Source of the DNA: Rhizobium sp. BK251
Lineage (GTDB): Bacteria; Pseudomonadota; Alphaproteobacteria; Rhizobiales; Rhizobiaceae
Direction: 5' to 3'
NCBI RefSeq assembly: GCF_004345245.1
Contig: NZ_SLUQ01000006.1
Span: 372,001-436,000, forward strand
Length of the DNA: 64,000 bases
Every line of letters starts with the position of its first letter. Positions within the stretch are counted from its first letter, which is position 1. Below, in pieces: positions 1 to 7,906 of this stretch. The notes under the pieces are model-generated. The model was not told the origin of the DNA and did no database searches. It was given only the letters and a program-made list of their open reading frames with translations. Both the position numbers and the translations under genes were made by a program.

Positions 1-846
1 GTAGAGGATATTGCCGAGGCCGGGATAATTGTAGACGACCTCGGTCACCAGCGAGCCGCCAAGGATGGTGCCGATCGCAATCGCGAGGCTCGATACGGTC
101 GGCAGAAGTGCGTTGCGGGCGGCATACCAGAGCATCACGTGCCGGTCGGAGAGGCCCTTGGCGCGGGCCATGACGATATAGTCCTCGCCGAGCAGGTTGA
201 TCATGTTGTTGCGCATCGTCACCGTGAAGCCGCCGACCAGAACGGTGCACAGCGTCAGCATAGGCAGGATGCCGTGATAGGCGACGCTGCCGATATATTG
301 CCAGCTGAGCGACGGATCGAGCGACGGATCGGCGGCATAGCCATTCGGGAACCAGCCAAGGGTGAAGCCGAAGACGAAGAGCACGATCAGCGAGGTGACG
401 ACGGCCGGCACGGACGTCGCGAAGATTGCCCCGACGGAAACGACGACGTCGAACCGGCTGCCACGCCGCCAGGCAGCGAGGATCCCGAGGATCGTGCCGA
501 GCGCGAAGCTGAGGATGGTTGCCGTACCCATCAGCCCCACGGTCCAGACCAGGGCATGACCGAGGACAGAGGTGACGGGCAGCGGGAAATATTTGATGGA
601 CCGGCCGAGGTCGCCGGTGAAGATGCTGCCGAGATAGGTCAGGTATTGCTGCCAGAGCGGACCATCGACAAAGCCGAAGGTCAGCTTCAGGGCCTGGAGG
701 CTTTCCGGCGGCAGTTCGGCCCCCGCGCTGGAGAACATGATCTGTACGGGGTCGCCCGGCATCAGTCGCGGCAGGAAGAAGTTGATCGTTGCTGCTGCGA
801 TGAAGGCTGCGAGGTAGAAGACGATTCGGCGAAGCAGAAAGGCCAT
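1..846 (-). CDS. DppB/OppB-type ABC transporter permease (partial, 3' end off the window)
   Basis: Inner-membrane permease of a peptide/nickel/oligosaccharide-type ABC importer. It starts at the ATG at 846 and runs off the left edge, so 282 residues are visible. A first membrane segment is followed by LPRLMPGDP at residues 25-33, a family hallmark, then further hydrophobic spans and a cytoplasmic coupling loop containing MARAKGLS. It follows the binding-protein gene at 905-2551 by 58 bases, with a stem-loop between them. A DppC-like partner and ATPases would be expected beyond the edge. The family is clear; the substrate is not shown by this gene itself. Confidence 0.93.
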   Translation of the reverse strand, partial: MAFLLRRIVFYLAAFIAAATINFFLPRLMPGDPVQIMFSSAGAELPPESLQALKLTFGFVDGPLWQQYLTYLGSIFTGDLGRSIKYFPLPVTSVLGHALVWTVGLMGTATILSFALGTILGILAAWRRGSRFDVVVSVGAIFATSVPAVVTSLIVLFVFGFTLGWFPNGYAADPSLDPSLSWQYIGSVAYHGILPMLTLCTVLVGGFTVTMRNNMINLLGEDYIVMARAKGLSDRHVMLWYAARNALLPTVSSLAIAIGTILGGSLVTEVVYNYPGLGNILY

Positions 847-862
847 CGGAACTCCGTGTGGC

Positions 863-890
863 CGGGAGGGCGCTTGCAGCGCGCCTCCCG
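863..890 (-). promoter_or_regulatory. Intercistronic stem-loop after the binding-protein gene
   Basis: Arms CGGGAGG (863-869) and CCTCCCG (884-890) are extended inward by GCGC on both sides, with one unpaired base and a 5-base loop. It begins 15 bases after the stop of the binding-protein gene and ends before the permease start at 846. No T-run follows, so 3'-end protection or partial termination is more likely than a full stop. Confidence 0.55.
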
Positions 891-904
891 CAGGTTTCAG
901 TGGC

Positions 905-2551
905 TTACTTCACTGGCTCGAGCGCGAGCAGGTTGAGCAGGCGCGCCGGGTTGGTGCGCGAGATCGACGGATTGACGAAGGAGTTTTCCTTGGTCGACCA
1001 GCCGGTGAAGCGCTTGGTGTTGTACTGGTACCAGTTCGGATTGTTGAAGACCGGGATCATCGGCATGTTCTCGGCGACGATGCGCTGGGCCTTGTCCATC
1101 GCTTCCTTCTGCTTGTCGAGATCGGCCGTGTGGGTGAACTGCGTCACGAGGTCTTCCACCTCCGGGTTGAACCAGCGCTGGGCCGTGAAACGGGTCTTGC
1201 CCTTGTCCGAGGCGCTGAAGGCGCGCTTGTACGGATAGTAGGGTGAGGCAGAAGCCGGCAGGCTGTTGATCGCCGCATCGAATTTGCCCTCGATGAGGTC
1301 GGAGGTCCAGACAGCCTCTTCCGGCGTCTCGATCTTCGCATCGATGCCGACGGCCTGCATGCCTTCGATGGCGATGTTCACCGTATCGATCCAGTCCGTC
1401 CAGGCATTCGGAACGATGATGGAGAAGGAAATCTTCGAGCCGTCAGGATTGTCGCGAAGACCATCACCATCCTTGTCCACATAGCCGGCCTCGTCGAGCA
1501 GCGCCTTGGCGGCGTCGGTATCATAGGCGCCGAACTTGCCGAAGTCGGTCTTGACGGAGGGGTCCGCCCAGCTCTTGTAGAGCTCGCCCATGAGGCCCGG
1601 GTCCTCGTTCAGCGTTGGATAGCCGTAGCCGGCGACATCGATCATCGTCTTGCGATCGAGCGCCATGGAAACGGCGCGGCGGAACTTCACGTCGTTGAAG
1701 GCCTTCTTGTTGGCCTCGTTTGCAGTCTCGAGGTTGAACAGGAAGGCAACCATGCTGCTCGGTGAGTACCAGTAGTGATAATGCTCCGGGTCCTTGGAGA
1801 CATAGACATTGTCGATGTCCGGGATGAAGGAGACACCCCAGTCCAGCGTACCGTCGGCGGTTGCGGTTAGGATCTGGTTGTTGTCGGCAAGCTGCGGGAA
1901 GCGCAGGCAGTCGACCTTCAGATGCTCGGCGTCCCAGTAGTTCGGGTTGCGGCACTGGTCGTAGGTCTGACCGGTAAAGCGCGGAACTTCGGTCAGCGGA
2001 CCGCTGCCGACCGGGTTTTCGTTGGCGAAAGTGACCGGGTCGGCAACATCCTTCCAGACATGCTCCGGAACGATCGGCAGTTGCGAAAGCTGTTCTGCGG
2101 CAAGGGAGCTCGGATTGGCGAGCGTGAAGCGGATCGTCTGAGCATCGACGACCTGGACGTCGGTGATGAAGGTCCAGATGCTGACGAAATCGAGCGCCGG
2201 GAACTTCTTCAGATAGTCATAGGTGAACTTGACGTCGGCCGAGGTAAGCGGCTGCCCATCCGACCATTTCAGGTTCGAACGCAGCTTGAAGTCGATGCTC
2301 TTCAGGTCGTCGGCGAGCTTGTAGCTTTCAGCCAGGCGATAGACCGGCTTGTTGCTGTCGAAGCGATTGAAGATGACAAGCGGCTCGTAGATGAAATCAA
2401 GCGTCGACTGGCGCGAAGAGGTCTGGTTGAACGGATTGAAGTTGCGAACCCAGGTCGTTGCCGGCTCGATATTGGCCGTGAGCACGGTCTGCGCCATGGC
2501 TGAGCCCGAAAGAACGGCGAGCGCGACGGCGCTCAAGAAATATCTCTTCAT
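905..2551 (-). CDS. ABC transporter substrate-binding protein, family 5 (DppA/OppA type)
   Basis: Periplasmic binding protein of 548 residues that should capture an oligopeptide or oligosaccharide for the adjacent permease. Residues 1-20 are a Sec signal peptide (MKRYFLSAV, cleavage after AMA). The body has the family-5 pattern: FIYEPLV near 53, SDGQPLTSADVKFTYDYLK near 97 and GSGPLTEVP near 182. A calcium-loop-like DKDGDGLRDN lies near 358, as in many long family-5 members. It sits between nagZ (38 bases upstream) and the permease. Family-5 proteins bind chitooligosaccharides in Vibrio, so with nagZ beside it a GlcNAc-containing ligand is a reasonable guess, but this is inference. Confidence 0.94.
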   Translation of the reverse strand: MKRYFLSAVALAVLSGSAMAQTVLTANIEPATTWVRNFNPFNQTSSRQSTLDFIYEPLVIFNRFDSNKPVYRLAESYKLADDLKSIDFKLRSNLKWSDGQPLTSADVKFTYDYLKKFPALDFVSIWTFITDVQVVDAQTIRFTLANPSSLAAEQLSQLPIVPEHVWKDVADPVTFANENPVGSGPLTEVPRFTGQTYDQCRNPNYWDAEHLKVDCLRFPQLADNNQILTATADGTLDWGVSFIPDIDNVYVSKDPEHYHYWYSPSSMVAFLFNLETANEANKKAFNDVKFRRAVSMALDRKTMIDVAGYGYPTLNEDPGLMGELYKSWADPSVKTDFGKFGAYDTDAAKALLDEAGYVDKDGDGLRDNPDGSKISFSIIVPNAWTDWIDTVNIAIEGMQAVGIDAKIETPEEAVWTSDLIEGKFDAAINSLPASASPYYPYKRAFSASDKGKTRFTAQRWFNPEVEDLVTQFTHTADLDKQKEAMDKAQRIVAENMPMIPVFNNPNWYQYNTKRFTGWSTKENSFVNPSISRTNPARLLNLLALEPVK

Positions 2552-2589
2552 GTGAAATTCCCCTTTTTTTATAGTGATAACAACGCAGA

Positions 2590-3612
2590 TCAGGAGACCT
2601 GCGCGCCTGCAAACATGGCTTCGACTTCGGCATGCACTGCGCGGTAGTCGACCTTGAGATTGCCGAGCCGGGCGTTGCCGGCGGCGATGCGCTTCTGCGC
2701 CGCATCCGTCAGCGGTCGGGCCGCCTTCGCAGCGGCTTCGCTTTCCGGGATGTCGCCATGGCTGTGCAGTGCAACGTCGAAGCCGGCATCGAGCACCTGC
2801 TTTACGCGCTCCGGCAGCGTACCGCGCAGCGACTCCATGAAGATGCAGTCGGAAATCAGCACGCCGTCGTAGCCCATCTCCGTGCGGATGACGTCATGCA
2901 TGATCGGCGAAACCGAAGCCGGCAATTCGGCGTCGTAGGCCGAATAGACGACATGGGCGACCATGGCCCACGGCGTATCCTTCAAGGCGGTGAAGGGCTT
3001 GAAATCCGTTGCGATCAGCGTCTCGCGGGAGGCATCGACGACCGGGCGCTCCTTGTGAGAGTCAAGCGTCGCGCGGCCATGGCCGGGAATGTGCTTCATG
3101 ACCGGCAGGTTGCCGGTTTCCATGAGGCCGTCCACGACCTCCCGGCCAAGCGCTGCGATGAAATCCGGATCCGGACCGAACGAGCGGGCGCCGATGACCG
3201 CACTCGTCGTTTCGAAGACGAGATCGAGAACCGGCGAGCAACCACTTGAAAGACCAAGCTCCGTTATCATGGCGCCCATGGCCTGGGAGGAAAGGCGAAG
3301 AGCTTTCCTTCCAAGTTCGAAGTCATGCCGGGCGAGCGCGGCAAACTGGCCGAAGCTGCGGAAGAGCGGCCACGGGCCGGCGTCGAGATGCTGAACCCGG
3401 CCGCCCTCCTGGTCGGTGAAGACGGGCGCATCGGCGCGGCCGACCGCCTCACGGAAACGGTCGATCAGGATCCTTGCCTGCTCCGGATTGCGCAGGTTGC
3501 GGCGGCCCACGAAGAGGCCGAGCGGATTGGTGTCGCGGAAGAGAGCGAATTCGTCTTGCGAAATCGTTGGGTTCGGCAGGCCGACAAAAAGAGCGAGCGG
3601 TGTGGAGGACAC
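2590..3612 (-). CDS. nagZ: Beta-N-acetylhexosaminidase, GH3 NagZ type
   Basis: Cytoplasmic glycoside hydrolase of 340 residues that removes terminal beta-linked N-acetylglucosamine, in peptidoglycan recycling or chitooligosaccharide use. The NagZ signature KHIPGHG is at 173-179, followed by DSH at 184-186, the loop that supplies the His/Asp acid-base pair. The nucleophile is probably Asp255 in VLISDCIFME, and TDQEGGRVQ near 66-74 forms part of the sugar site. There is no signal peptide. It starts 25 bases after the acetyltransferase stop and is followed by the binding-protein gene, so the sugar is probably imported whole and cut inside. Whether it serves muropeptides or chitin fragments cannot be decided here. 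Confidence 0.93.
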   Translation of the reverse strand: MSSTPLALFVGLPNPTISQDEFALFRDTNPLGLFVGRRNLRNPEQARILIDRFREAVGRADAPVFTDQEGGRVQHLDAGPWPLFRSFGQFAALARHDFELGRKALRLSSQAMGAMITELGLSSGCSPVLDLVFETTSAVIGARSFGPDPDFIAALGREVVDGLMETGNLPVMKHIPGHGRATLDSHKERPVVDASRETLIATDFKPFTALKDTPWAMVAHVVYSAYDAELPASVSPIMHDVIRTEMGYDGVLISDCIFMESLRGTLPERVKQVLDAGFDVALHSHGDIPESEAAAKAARPLTDAAQKRIAAGNARLGNLKVDYRAVHAEVEAMFAGAQVS

Positions 3613-3637
3613 GATTTAAAACTCCGATATCAGATGG

Positions 3638-4117
3638 TCATTTCGGCTGGCTTCGCAGCATGCCTTCATAGATGCCCTTGTCGGGGGCCGGGATTTCGAC
3701 CGCACCCGCGGTCTTGACGTAGAAGTCGATGGGGCCGGCGTCGCCGATGAATGCATAGGCGTGGCCGAGCGTTTTCATGGTCTGCAGCGCCGCTGAAAAG
3801 AGTGCCAGGCCAAGGCCGCGACCGCGAGCATCAGGATCAACCCCGGTCGGGCCGAAGAAACCGCGTGCCGTCGTATCGTAGCAGGCAAAGCCGAGCAGCT
3901 TTCCATTCTCCACCGCAATCAGGCAGGCGACGGGGTGGCGGGAGAAGGCAACGGCAACTTCACTTGCCCAATTCTTGCTGAAATGCGCCTGTACCCAATC
4001 AACGACGACATGCAGTTCCGGCGGCAGAGCAGGCCGAATCGTGACACTGACGGACCCGGCTTTTTCTTTCAGTTCGCCAAGCTTTGTGGAATATAAACTT
4101 ACAAGCAGGTCGGACAG
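3638..4117 (-). CDS. GNAT-family N-acetyltransferase, probable CTG start
   Basis: A 159-residue GNAT acetyltransferase, which moves acetyl from acetyl-CoA to an amine. The acetyl-CoA loop is the V-D-P-D-A-R-G-R-G-L-G run (about residues 99-109), followed by a C-terminal beta-alpha segment with DFYVKTAG. The first ATG/GTG-type start in frame is a GTG at 3913, which would leave only 91 residues and remove the N-terminal strands. The frame stays open with fold-compatible sequence up to a TAA at 4142-4144. In it a CTG at 4117 lies 7 bases after a perfect AGGAGG, so I place the start there. It is the first gene of the nagZ operon; acetylation of an amino sugar or peptide is possible, but the substrate is unknown. 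Confidence 0.8.
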   Translation of the reverse strand: MSDLLVSLYSTKLGELKEKAGSVSVTIRPALPPELHVVVDWVQAHFSKNWASEVAVAFSRHPVACLIAVENGKLLGFACYDTTARGFFGPTGVDPDARGRGLGLALFSAALQTMKTLGHAYAFIGDAGPIDFYVKTAGAVEIPAPDKGIYEGMLRSQPK

Positions 4118-4289
4118 CGTCGGTCCTCCTATGATCCATTATTATGGAATGTATCCCCTTTTAATGTCATAGACTTCAATATCTGTGGCAGCTTGTCAAT
4201 AGAGCTCTCGCGATGACGCAACAGAGATCGGCCCGCAGTCGTCACCGGGGCCGAATGGGCGCCCTGCCCTCTCACCAACGGCAACTGCA

Positions 4290-4321
4290 GCTGCCAACTC
4301 CACCGAATTTGGAGGGGCAGC
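4290..4321. other. Stem-loop upstream of the TIGR02587 gene
   Basis: GCTGCC (4290-4295) pairs with GGCAGC (4316-4321), and inside them CTCCA pairs with TGGAG around a short loop. It lies in the 240-base region between the divergent GNAT and TIGR02587 genes, 36 bases before the start at 4358. It could be a leader structure or a terminator relic; no T-run follows. Confidence 0.4.
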
Positions 4322-4357
4322 TCTCGCCGTTTTGATCGGCCGATCTATTTTCCCCTC

Positions 4358-5224
4358 ATGGGATCACAAACCGGAGCAAGGGGAGAAGGCGGCTTGTGGG
4401 ATGGCTCTCGCTTTGCCGCGGGCCTCGGCAGAGGCTTTGCCGGAGCTTTGATCTTCGCCCTTCCGATGTTCATGACGATGGAGATGTGGGAACTCGGCTT
4501 CTACATGGACAGAGGCCGACTCCTCCTCCTTCTTCTCGTCAACATTCCCCTGCTGATCGCCCTGGCCGACCGGGTCGGTTTCGAAGAGACTTCGACTTGG
4601 CGAGATGCGTCCAGAGACGCGGCAATAGCCTACGCCATCGGCATCCTCTCGAGCGCCATCATTCTTCTTGCCGTGGGTGTCCTCAAGCTTGGCGAATCGC
4701 CCTCTGAAATCGAAGGGAAAATTGCCGTCCAGTCGGTGCCGGCCAGCATCGGCGCGTTGTTGGGCCGAAGCCAGCTAAACGGCGACCGGGAAAATAGCGC
4801 CGAGGACGGTGATCCGGTTCAGGAAGGGCCGGTAGGTTACGTGGGCGAATTGTTTCTCATGGCCGTCGGCGCATTGTTTCTCGGGCTGAACGTTGCCCCC
4901 ACGGAGGAGATGATCCTGCTATCCTACAAGATGACGCCATGGCATACACTTGCCGTCATCATCATCTCATTGCTTGTGATGCACGGCTTCGTCTATGCAG
5001 TCTCATTCAAGGGCGGGCATGAAATCGGTGACGACGTGCCCGCCTGGCATATAGTGGTCCGCTTTACCTTGCCGGGTTACGTGATAGCCCTCCTGATCAG
5101 CACCTACGCACTCTGGACCTTTGAACGCTTCGGCGCGACGAGTGCACTGCAGATCCTGCCCGCGGTCGTCGTTCTGGGCCTGCCATGCTCCATAGGGGCG
5201 GCGGCAGCGCGATTGATATTGTGA
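4358..5224 (+). CDS. TIGR02587-family integral membrane protein
   Basis: A 288-residue membrane protein of the conserved TIGR02587 family, function unknown. About seven hydrophobic helices are visible: roughly 27-50, 54-70, 86-106, 160-182, 196-215, 231-253 and 262-285. A polar, acidic cytoplasmic or periplasmic loop lies around 110-155, and a conserved-looking NVAPTEE motif follows the fourth helix. Its stop codon overlaps the GTG start of the TIGR02588 gene, the usual partner of this family, and LtrA follows. The three are probably co-translated and may form one membrane assembly, but no reaction can be proposed. Confidence 0.88.
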   Translation: MGSQTGARGEGGLWDGSRFAAGLGRGFAGALIFALPMFMTMEMWELGFYMDRGRLLLLLLVNIPLLIALADRVGFEETSTWRDASRDAAIAYAIGILSSAIILLAVGVLKLGESPSEIEGKIAVQSVPASIGALLGRSQLNGDRENSAEDGDPVQEGPVGYVGELFLMAVGALFLGLNVAPTEEMILLSYKMTPWHTLAVIIISLLVMHGFVYAVSFKGGHEIGDDVPAWHIVVRFTLPGYVIALLISTYALWTFERFGATSALQILPAVVVLGLPCSIGAAAARLIL

Positions 5225-5637
5225 GGAAACGAACCGTGCCGGAAAAACGACACCAAGATCGAGGTTCGCCGCATCCCATCGAATGGACCGTTGGAGTGGC
5301 GAGCGCCATTCTCGTAGCGGGCCTTATATCCATGACAGCCTATGAGGCTTTCACGAACGCAGATACGCCACCCCAACTAGCCGTTGCCAGGCTTGTCGCG
5401 GCGCCCGGGCAGCCTGAAAACCAAGTGCGCTTTGAGATCGTCAATTCCGCCGACACCACGGCAGCCGGCGTTCTGGTTCATGGTGAAATTCGCAATGAGA
5501 ACGGCGTTGTCGAAACGGCAGAAGCGACATTCGATTATGTGCCTGCCCAATCCAAGGCGGCGGGCGCACTGATTTTCCTCTCGGCCATCAAGGGAAAAGA
5601 GTTGACCATTCATGCCGTCGGCTACGCGGACCCATGA
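5221..5637 (+). CDS. TIGR02588-family protein
   Basis: A small protein of 138 residues from the GTG at 5221, whose GTGA overlaps the upstream stop; a GTG at 5236 is an alternative. One membrane helix near residues 20-40 anchors a C-terminal beta-rich domain with the phrase NQVRFEIVN, suggestive of a small Ig-like or cupredoxin-like sandwich outside the membrane. It belongs to the TIGR02588 family, known mainly from its pairing with TIGR02587. Its stop overlaps the LtrA start (ATGA at 5634), so the operon is tightly coupled. Function unknown. Confidence 0.85.
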   Translation: MRKRTVPEKRHQDRGSPHPIEWTVGVASAILVAGLISMTAYEAFTNADTPPQLAVARLVAAPGQPENQVRFEIVNSADTTAAGVLVHGEIRNENGVVETAEATFDYVPAQSKAAGALIFLSAIKGKELTIHAVGYADP

Positions 5638-6866
5638 CTGGAAGGCGAGAGCGAACAACAGACACAGCGGGGCGGCGGTCAATGGTGCAGGGGCCTGTGA
5701 GCAAGCGTTGGATCATCAGCAAGGACGCGCACAAATCGAAGGCAAGCTTCCCCGAGCTTTTCTTCGATCTGGTTTTCGTATTCGGATTGATCCAGCTCTC
5801 GCATACGCTTGCGACGGATTTCAGCCCGACGGCAGCAGTCGAGGCCGCGATTTTAATCCTTGCCATCTGGTGGGTCTGGATCAACACCACCTGGGTGACG
5901 AACCTGCTCGATACCGAACGTGAGCCGGTCAGATACATGCTTTTCGCCTTGATGTTTGCCGGCATCCTGATGGCGATTGCCCTGCCGGAAGCTTTCGGCG
6001 AACATGCGCTGCCGTTTGCGGCGATCTACGTGGCGATGCAGATCGGCCGGTCGGCATTTGCCGCCTATGCATTTTGCGACATCGATCAACCTTCGGCCAA
6101 GACATTCCTGCGGATCACCCTATGGGCGACGATTTCCGGGATTTTCTGGATCGCGGGTGCCCTTTCGAATATCGAACTGCGCATCCCTCTCTGGATCATT
6201 GCGGTATCGATTGAATACGCAGCACCGCTCATTCGCTACCCTCTGCCCGGGCTCGGAAACGCCTCGAAGGAGACGCTAAGCCTTTCCGGCGAGCACATGG
6301 CTGAGCGATGCGCGCTGTTTGTCATCATCTGCCTTGGCGAAACGATCCTCACCACCGGGCGCAATGCCGTGGAGCACATGGCCGCCGACAGAACCTTTGT
6401 TGTCTTCTGCAGCGCGTTCCTGAGCACGGTAATCATGTGGTGGATCTATTTCCATCACGGCCAGGAAGAGGTCGCGGAAAAGGCCGAGACGACGTCGTCG
6501 CCCGAAACGGTGGCCCATAATCTATTCACATACGGCCATTTCCCGATTGTCGCCGGCATCATCCTTACGGCGGTTGGCGAGGATTTTTCTCTCTCGCATG
6601 CCGGGGAAGAGGGCAACCTCAAGCACGGACTTGCAATGCTTGGTGGACCTGCCCTGTTTCTCTGCGGCAATATCTGGGTGAAAATGGCATCCGCGCGCCA
6701 ATTCCCCCTGTCCCACCTGGTCGGCCTGCTCTTGCTCGCTTGCGTTGCGGCTATCGCACCGCTCACGTCCAATTACGTCCTCAATCTCTGCGCCACTGCC
6801 AGCCTTCTTGTTGTCGCTGCCTGGGAATATTTCGCTTTGAAGGCGCAGGCGGCGTCAACCGCATAA
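5634..6866 (+). CDS. ltrA: Low-temperature requirement protein A (LtrA) family
   Basis: Polytopic inner-membrane protein of 410 residues. It carries the family hallmark FPELFFDLVFVFGLIQ near residues 39-55, followed by about ten further hydrophobic segments. LtrA was named for a Listeria mutant that grows poorly in the cold, but its molecular activity is not established. The start chosen is the ATG of the ATGA overlap with the TIGR02588 gene; ATG 5682 would remove a polar 16-residue leader and is possible. It ends a three-gene operon and faces the hydrolase gene at 6963, with a strong hairpin between the convergent ends. Confidence 0.9.
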   Translation: MTGRRERTTDTAGRRSMVQGPVSKRWIISKDAHKSKASFPELFFDLVFVFGLIQLSHTLATDFSPTAAVEAAILILAIWWVWINTTWVTNLLDTEREPVRYMLFALMFAGILMAIALPEAFGEHALPFAAIYVAMQIGRSAFAAYAFCDIDQPSAKTFLRITLWATISGIFWIAGALSNIELRIPLWIIAVSIEYAAPLIRYPLPGLGNASKETLSLSGEHMAERCALFVIICLGETILTTGRNAVEHMAADRTFVVFCSAFLSTVIMWWIYFHHGQEEVAEKAETTSSPETVAHNLFTYGHFPIVAGIILTAVGEDFSLSHAGEEGNLKHGLAMLGGPALFLCGNIWVKMASARQFPLSHLVGLLLLACVAAIAPLTSNYVLNLCATASLLVVAAWEYFALKAQAASTA

Positions 6867-6893
6867 TCGGCCGGCATACATGGCGGCCCGATT

Positions 6894-6922
6894 TGATGTG
6901 TCGAGACATGCTCGACACATCA
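6894..6922. terminator. Perfect 12-bp hairpin between convergent genes
   Basis: TGATGTGTCGAG (6894-6905) and CTCGACACATCA (6911-6922) are perfect complements with a 5-base loop. The hairpin lies 28 bases past the ltrA stop and 41 bases before the end of the convergent hydrolase gene, as expected of a bidirectional terminator. There is no clear T-run on either side. Confidence 0.6.
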
Positions 6923-6962
6923 GTGGTGCTTGTGGAATTGGCGAACGGCGAAAAACGTCGTT

Positions 6963-7856
6963 CTATCCAACCTTGCGTTTGAGAAAGTCGCGGATCAGCG
7001 GCACCAGCTCGTCGGCCTTGTCCTCGAGCGCGAAATGGCCGGTGTCCAGGAGATGGAACTCCACTTCCGGCAGGTCGCGTTTGTAAGGGTGGGCGCCGTC
7101 GGCCGGAAAGATCTTGTCATTCTTGCCCCACACGATCAGCGTCGGCGGACGATGCTTGCGGAAATAGGCCTGGACATCCGGATAGAGGGGCAGATTTGTG
7201 CGGTAGTCGTAGAAGAGATCCATCTGGATTTCGGCATTGCCCGGCCGATCGAGCAGGGCCTGGTCATGCACCCAATTGTCCGGCGAGATGCGGCTGACGT
7301 CGGAAACGCCGTCGGTGTATTGAAACTTCGTCGTCTCGAGTTCCACCAGTACATAAAGCGCCTTGCGATGCGCTTCCGAATGATCCGACCAATAGGCCTT
7401 GATAGGGTCCCAGAACTCCTTCAGGCCCTCGTCGTAGGCGTTGCCGTTCTGGACGATGAGGCCGGTGATGCGCTCCGGATGCTTCAGCGCAAGCCGCCAG
7501 CCGACGGGCGCCCCATAGTCCATGACGTACATCGCGTAGCGATTGACGCCGACGTAATCGAGGAGCCTGTCGACGAGCTCGCCAAAGCGATCGAACGTGT
7601 AGGCGAACTTTGTGTGATCGGGCATGTCGCTCTGCCCGTAACCAGGATAATCAGGAGCAATCACGTGGTAGCGATCCGCAAGGGCGGGTATCAGATTTCT
7701 GAACATATGCGACGACGTCGGGAAGCCATGCAGCAGCAACACGACCGGAGCGTCTTTCGGACCCGCTTCGCGGTAGAAGATATTGATCCCGTCGATTTCC
7801 ACGCTTCGATGGTGCGTCACTTGAGCCGACCTATTCGTTTCCTGAATCCCATTCAT
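6963..7856 (-). CDS. Alpha/beta hydrolase, Asp-nucleophile (epoxide hydrolase / haloalkane dehalogenase-like)
   Basis: A 297-residue cytoplasmic alpha/beta hydrolase. HGFP at 43-46 forms the oxyanion hole, and the nucleophile elbow reads VMDYGAPVG with Asp113 where esterases have Ser. The base is His274 in DTGHF, and WGKND supplies further active-site residues. An Asp nucleophile points to opening of an epoxide or removal of a halide rather than ester cleavage. The frame is open further upstream, but ATG 7856 has GGAGG five bases ahead and gives the usual family length. It lies 50 bases after the metallo-beta-lactamase-fold gene, probably in one operon. The substrate is unknown. Confidence 0.88.
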   Translation of the reverse strand: MNGIQETNRSAQVTHHRSVEIDGINIFYREAGPKDAPVVLLLHGFPTSSHMFRNLIPALADRYHVIAPDYPGYGQSDMPDHTKFAYTFDRFGELVDRLLDYVGVNRYAMYVMDYGAPVGWRLALKHPERITGLIVQNGNAYDEGLKEFWDPIKAYWSDHSEAHRKALYVLVELETTKFQYTDGVSDVSRISPDNWVHDQALLDRPGNAEIQMDLFYDYRTNLPLYPDVQAYFRKHRPPTLIVWGKNDKIFPADGAHPYKRDLPEVEFHLLDTGHFALEDKADELVPLIRDFLKRKVG

Positions 7857-7906
7857 ACGAACCTCCAGCGTTGAAACCATGTGTTGCGATATCAGCGCGT
7901 CCGTTC

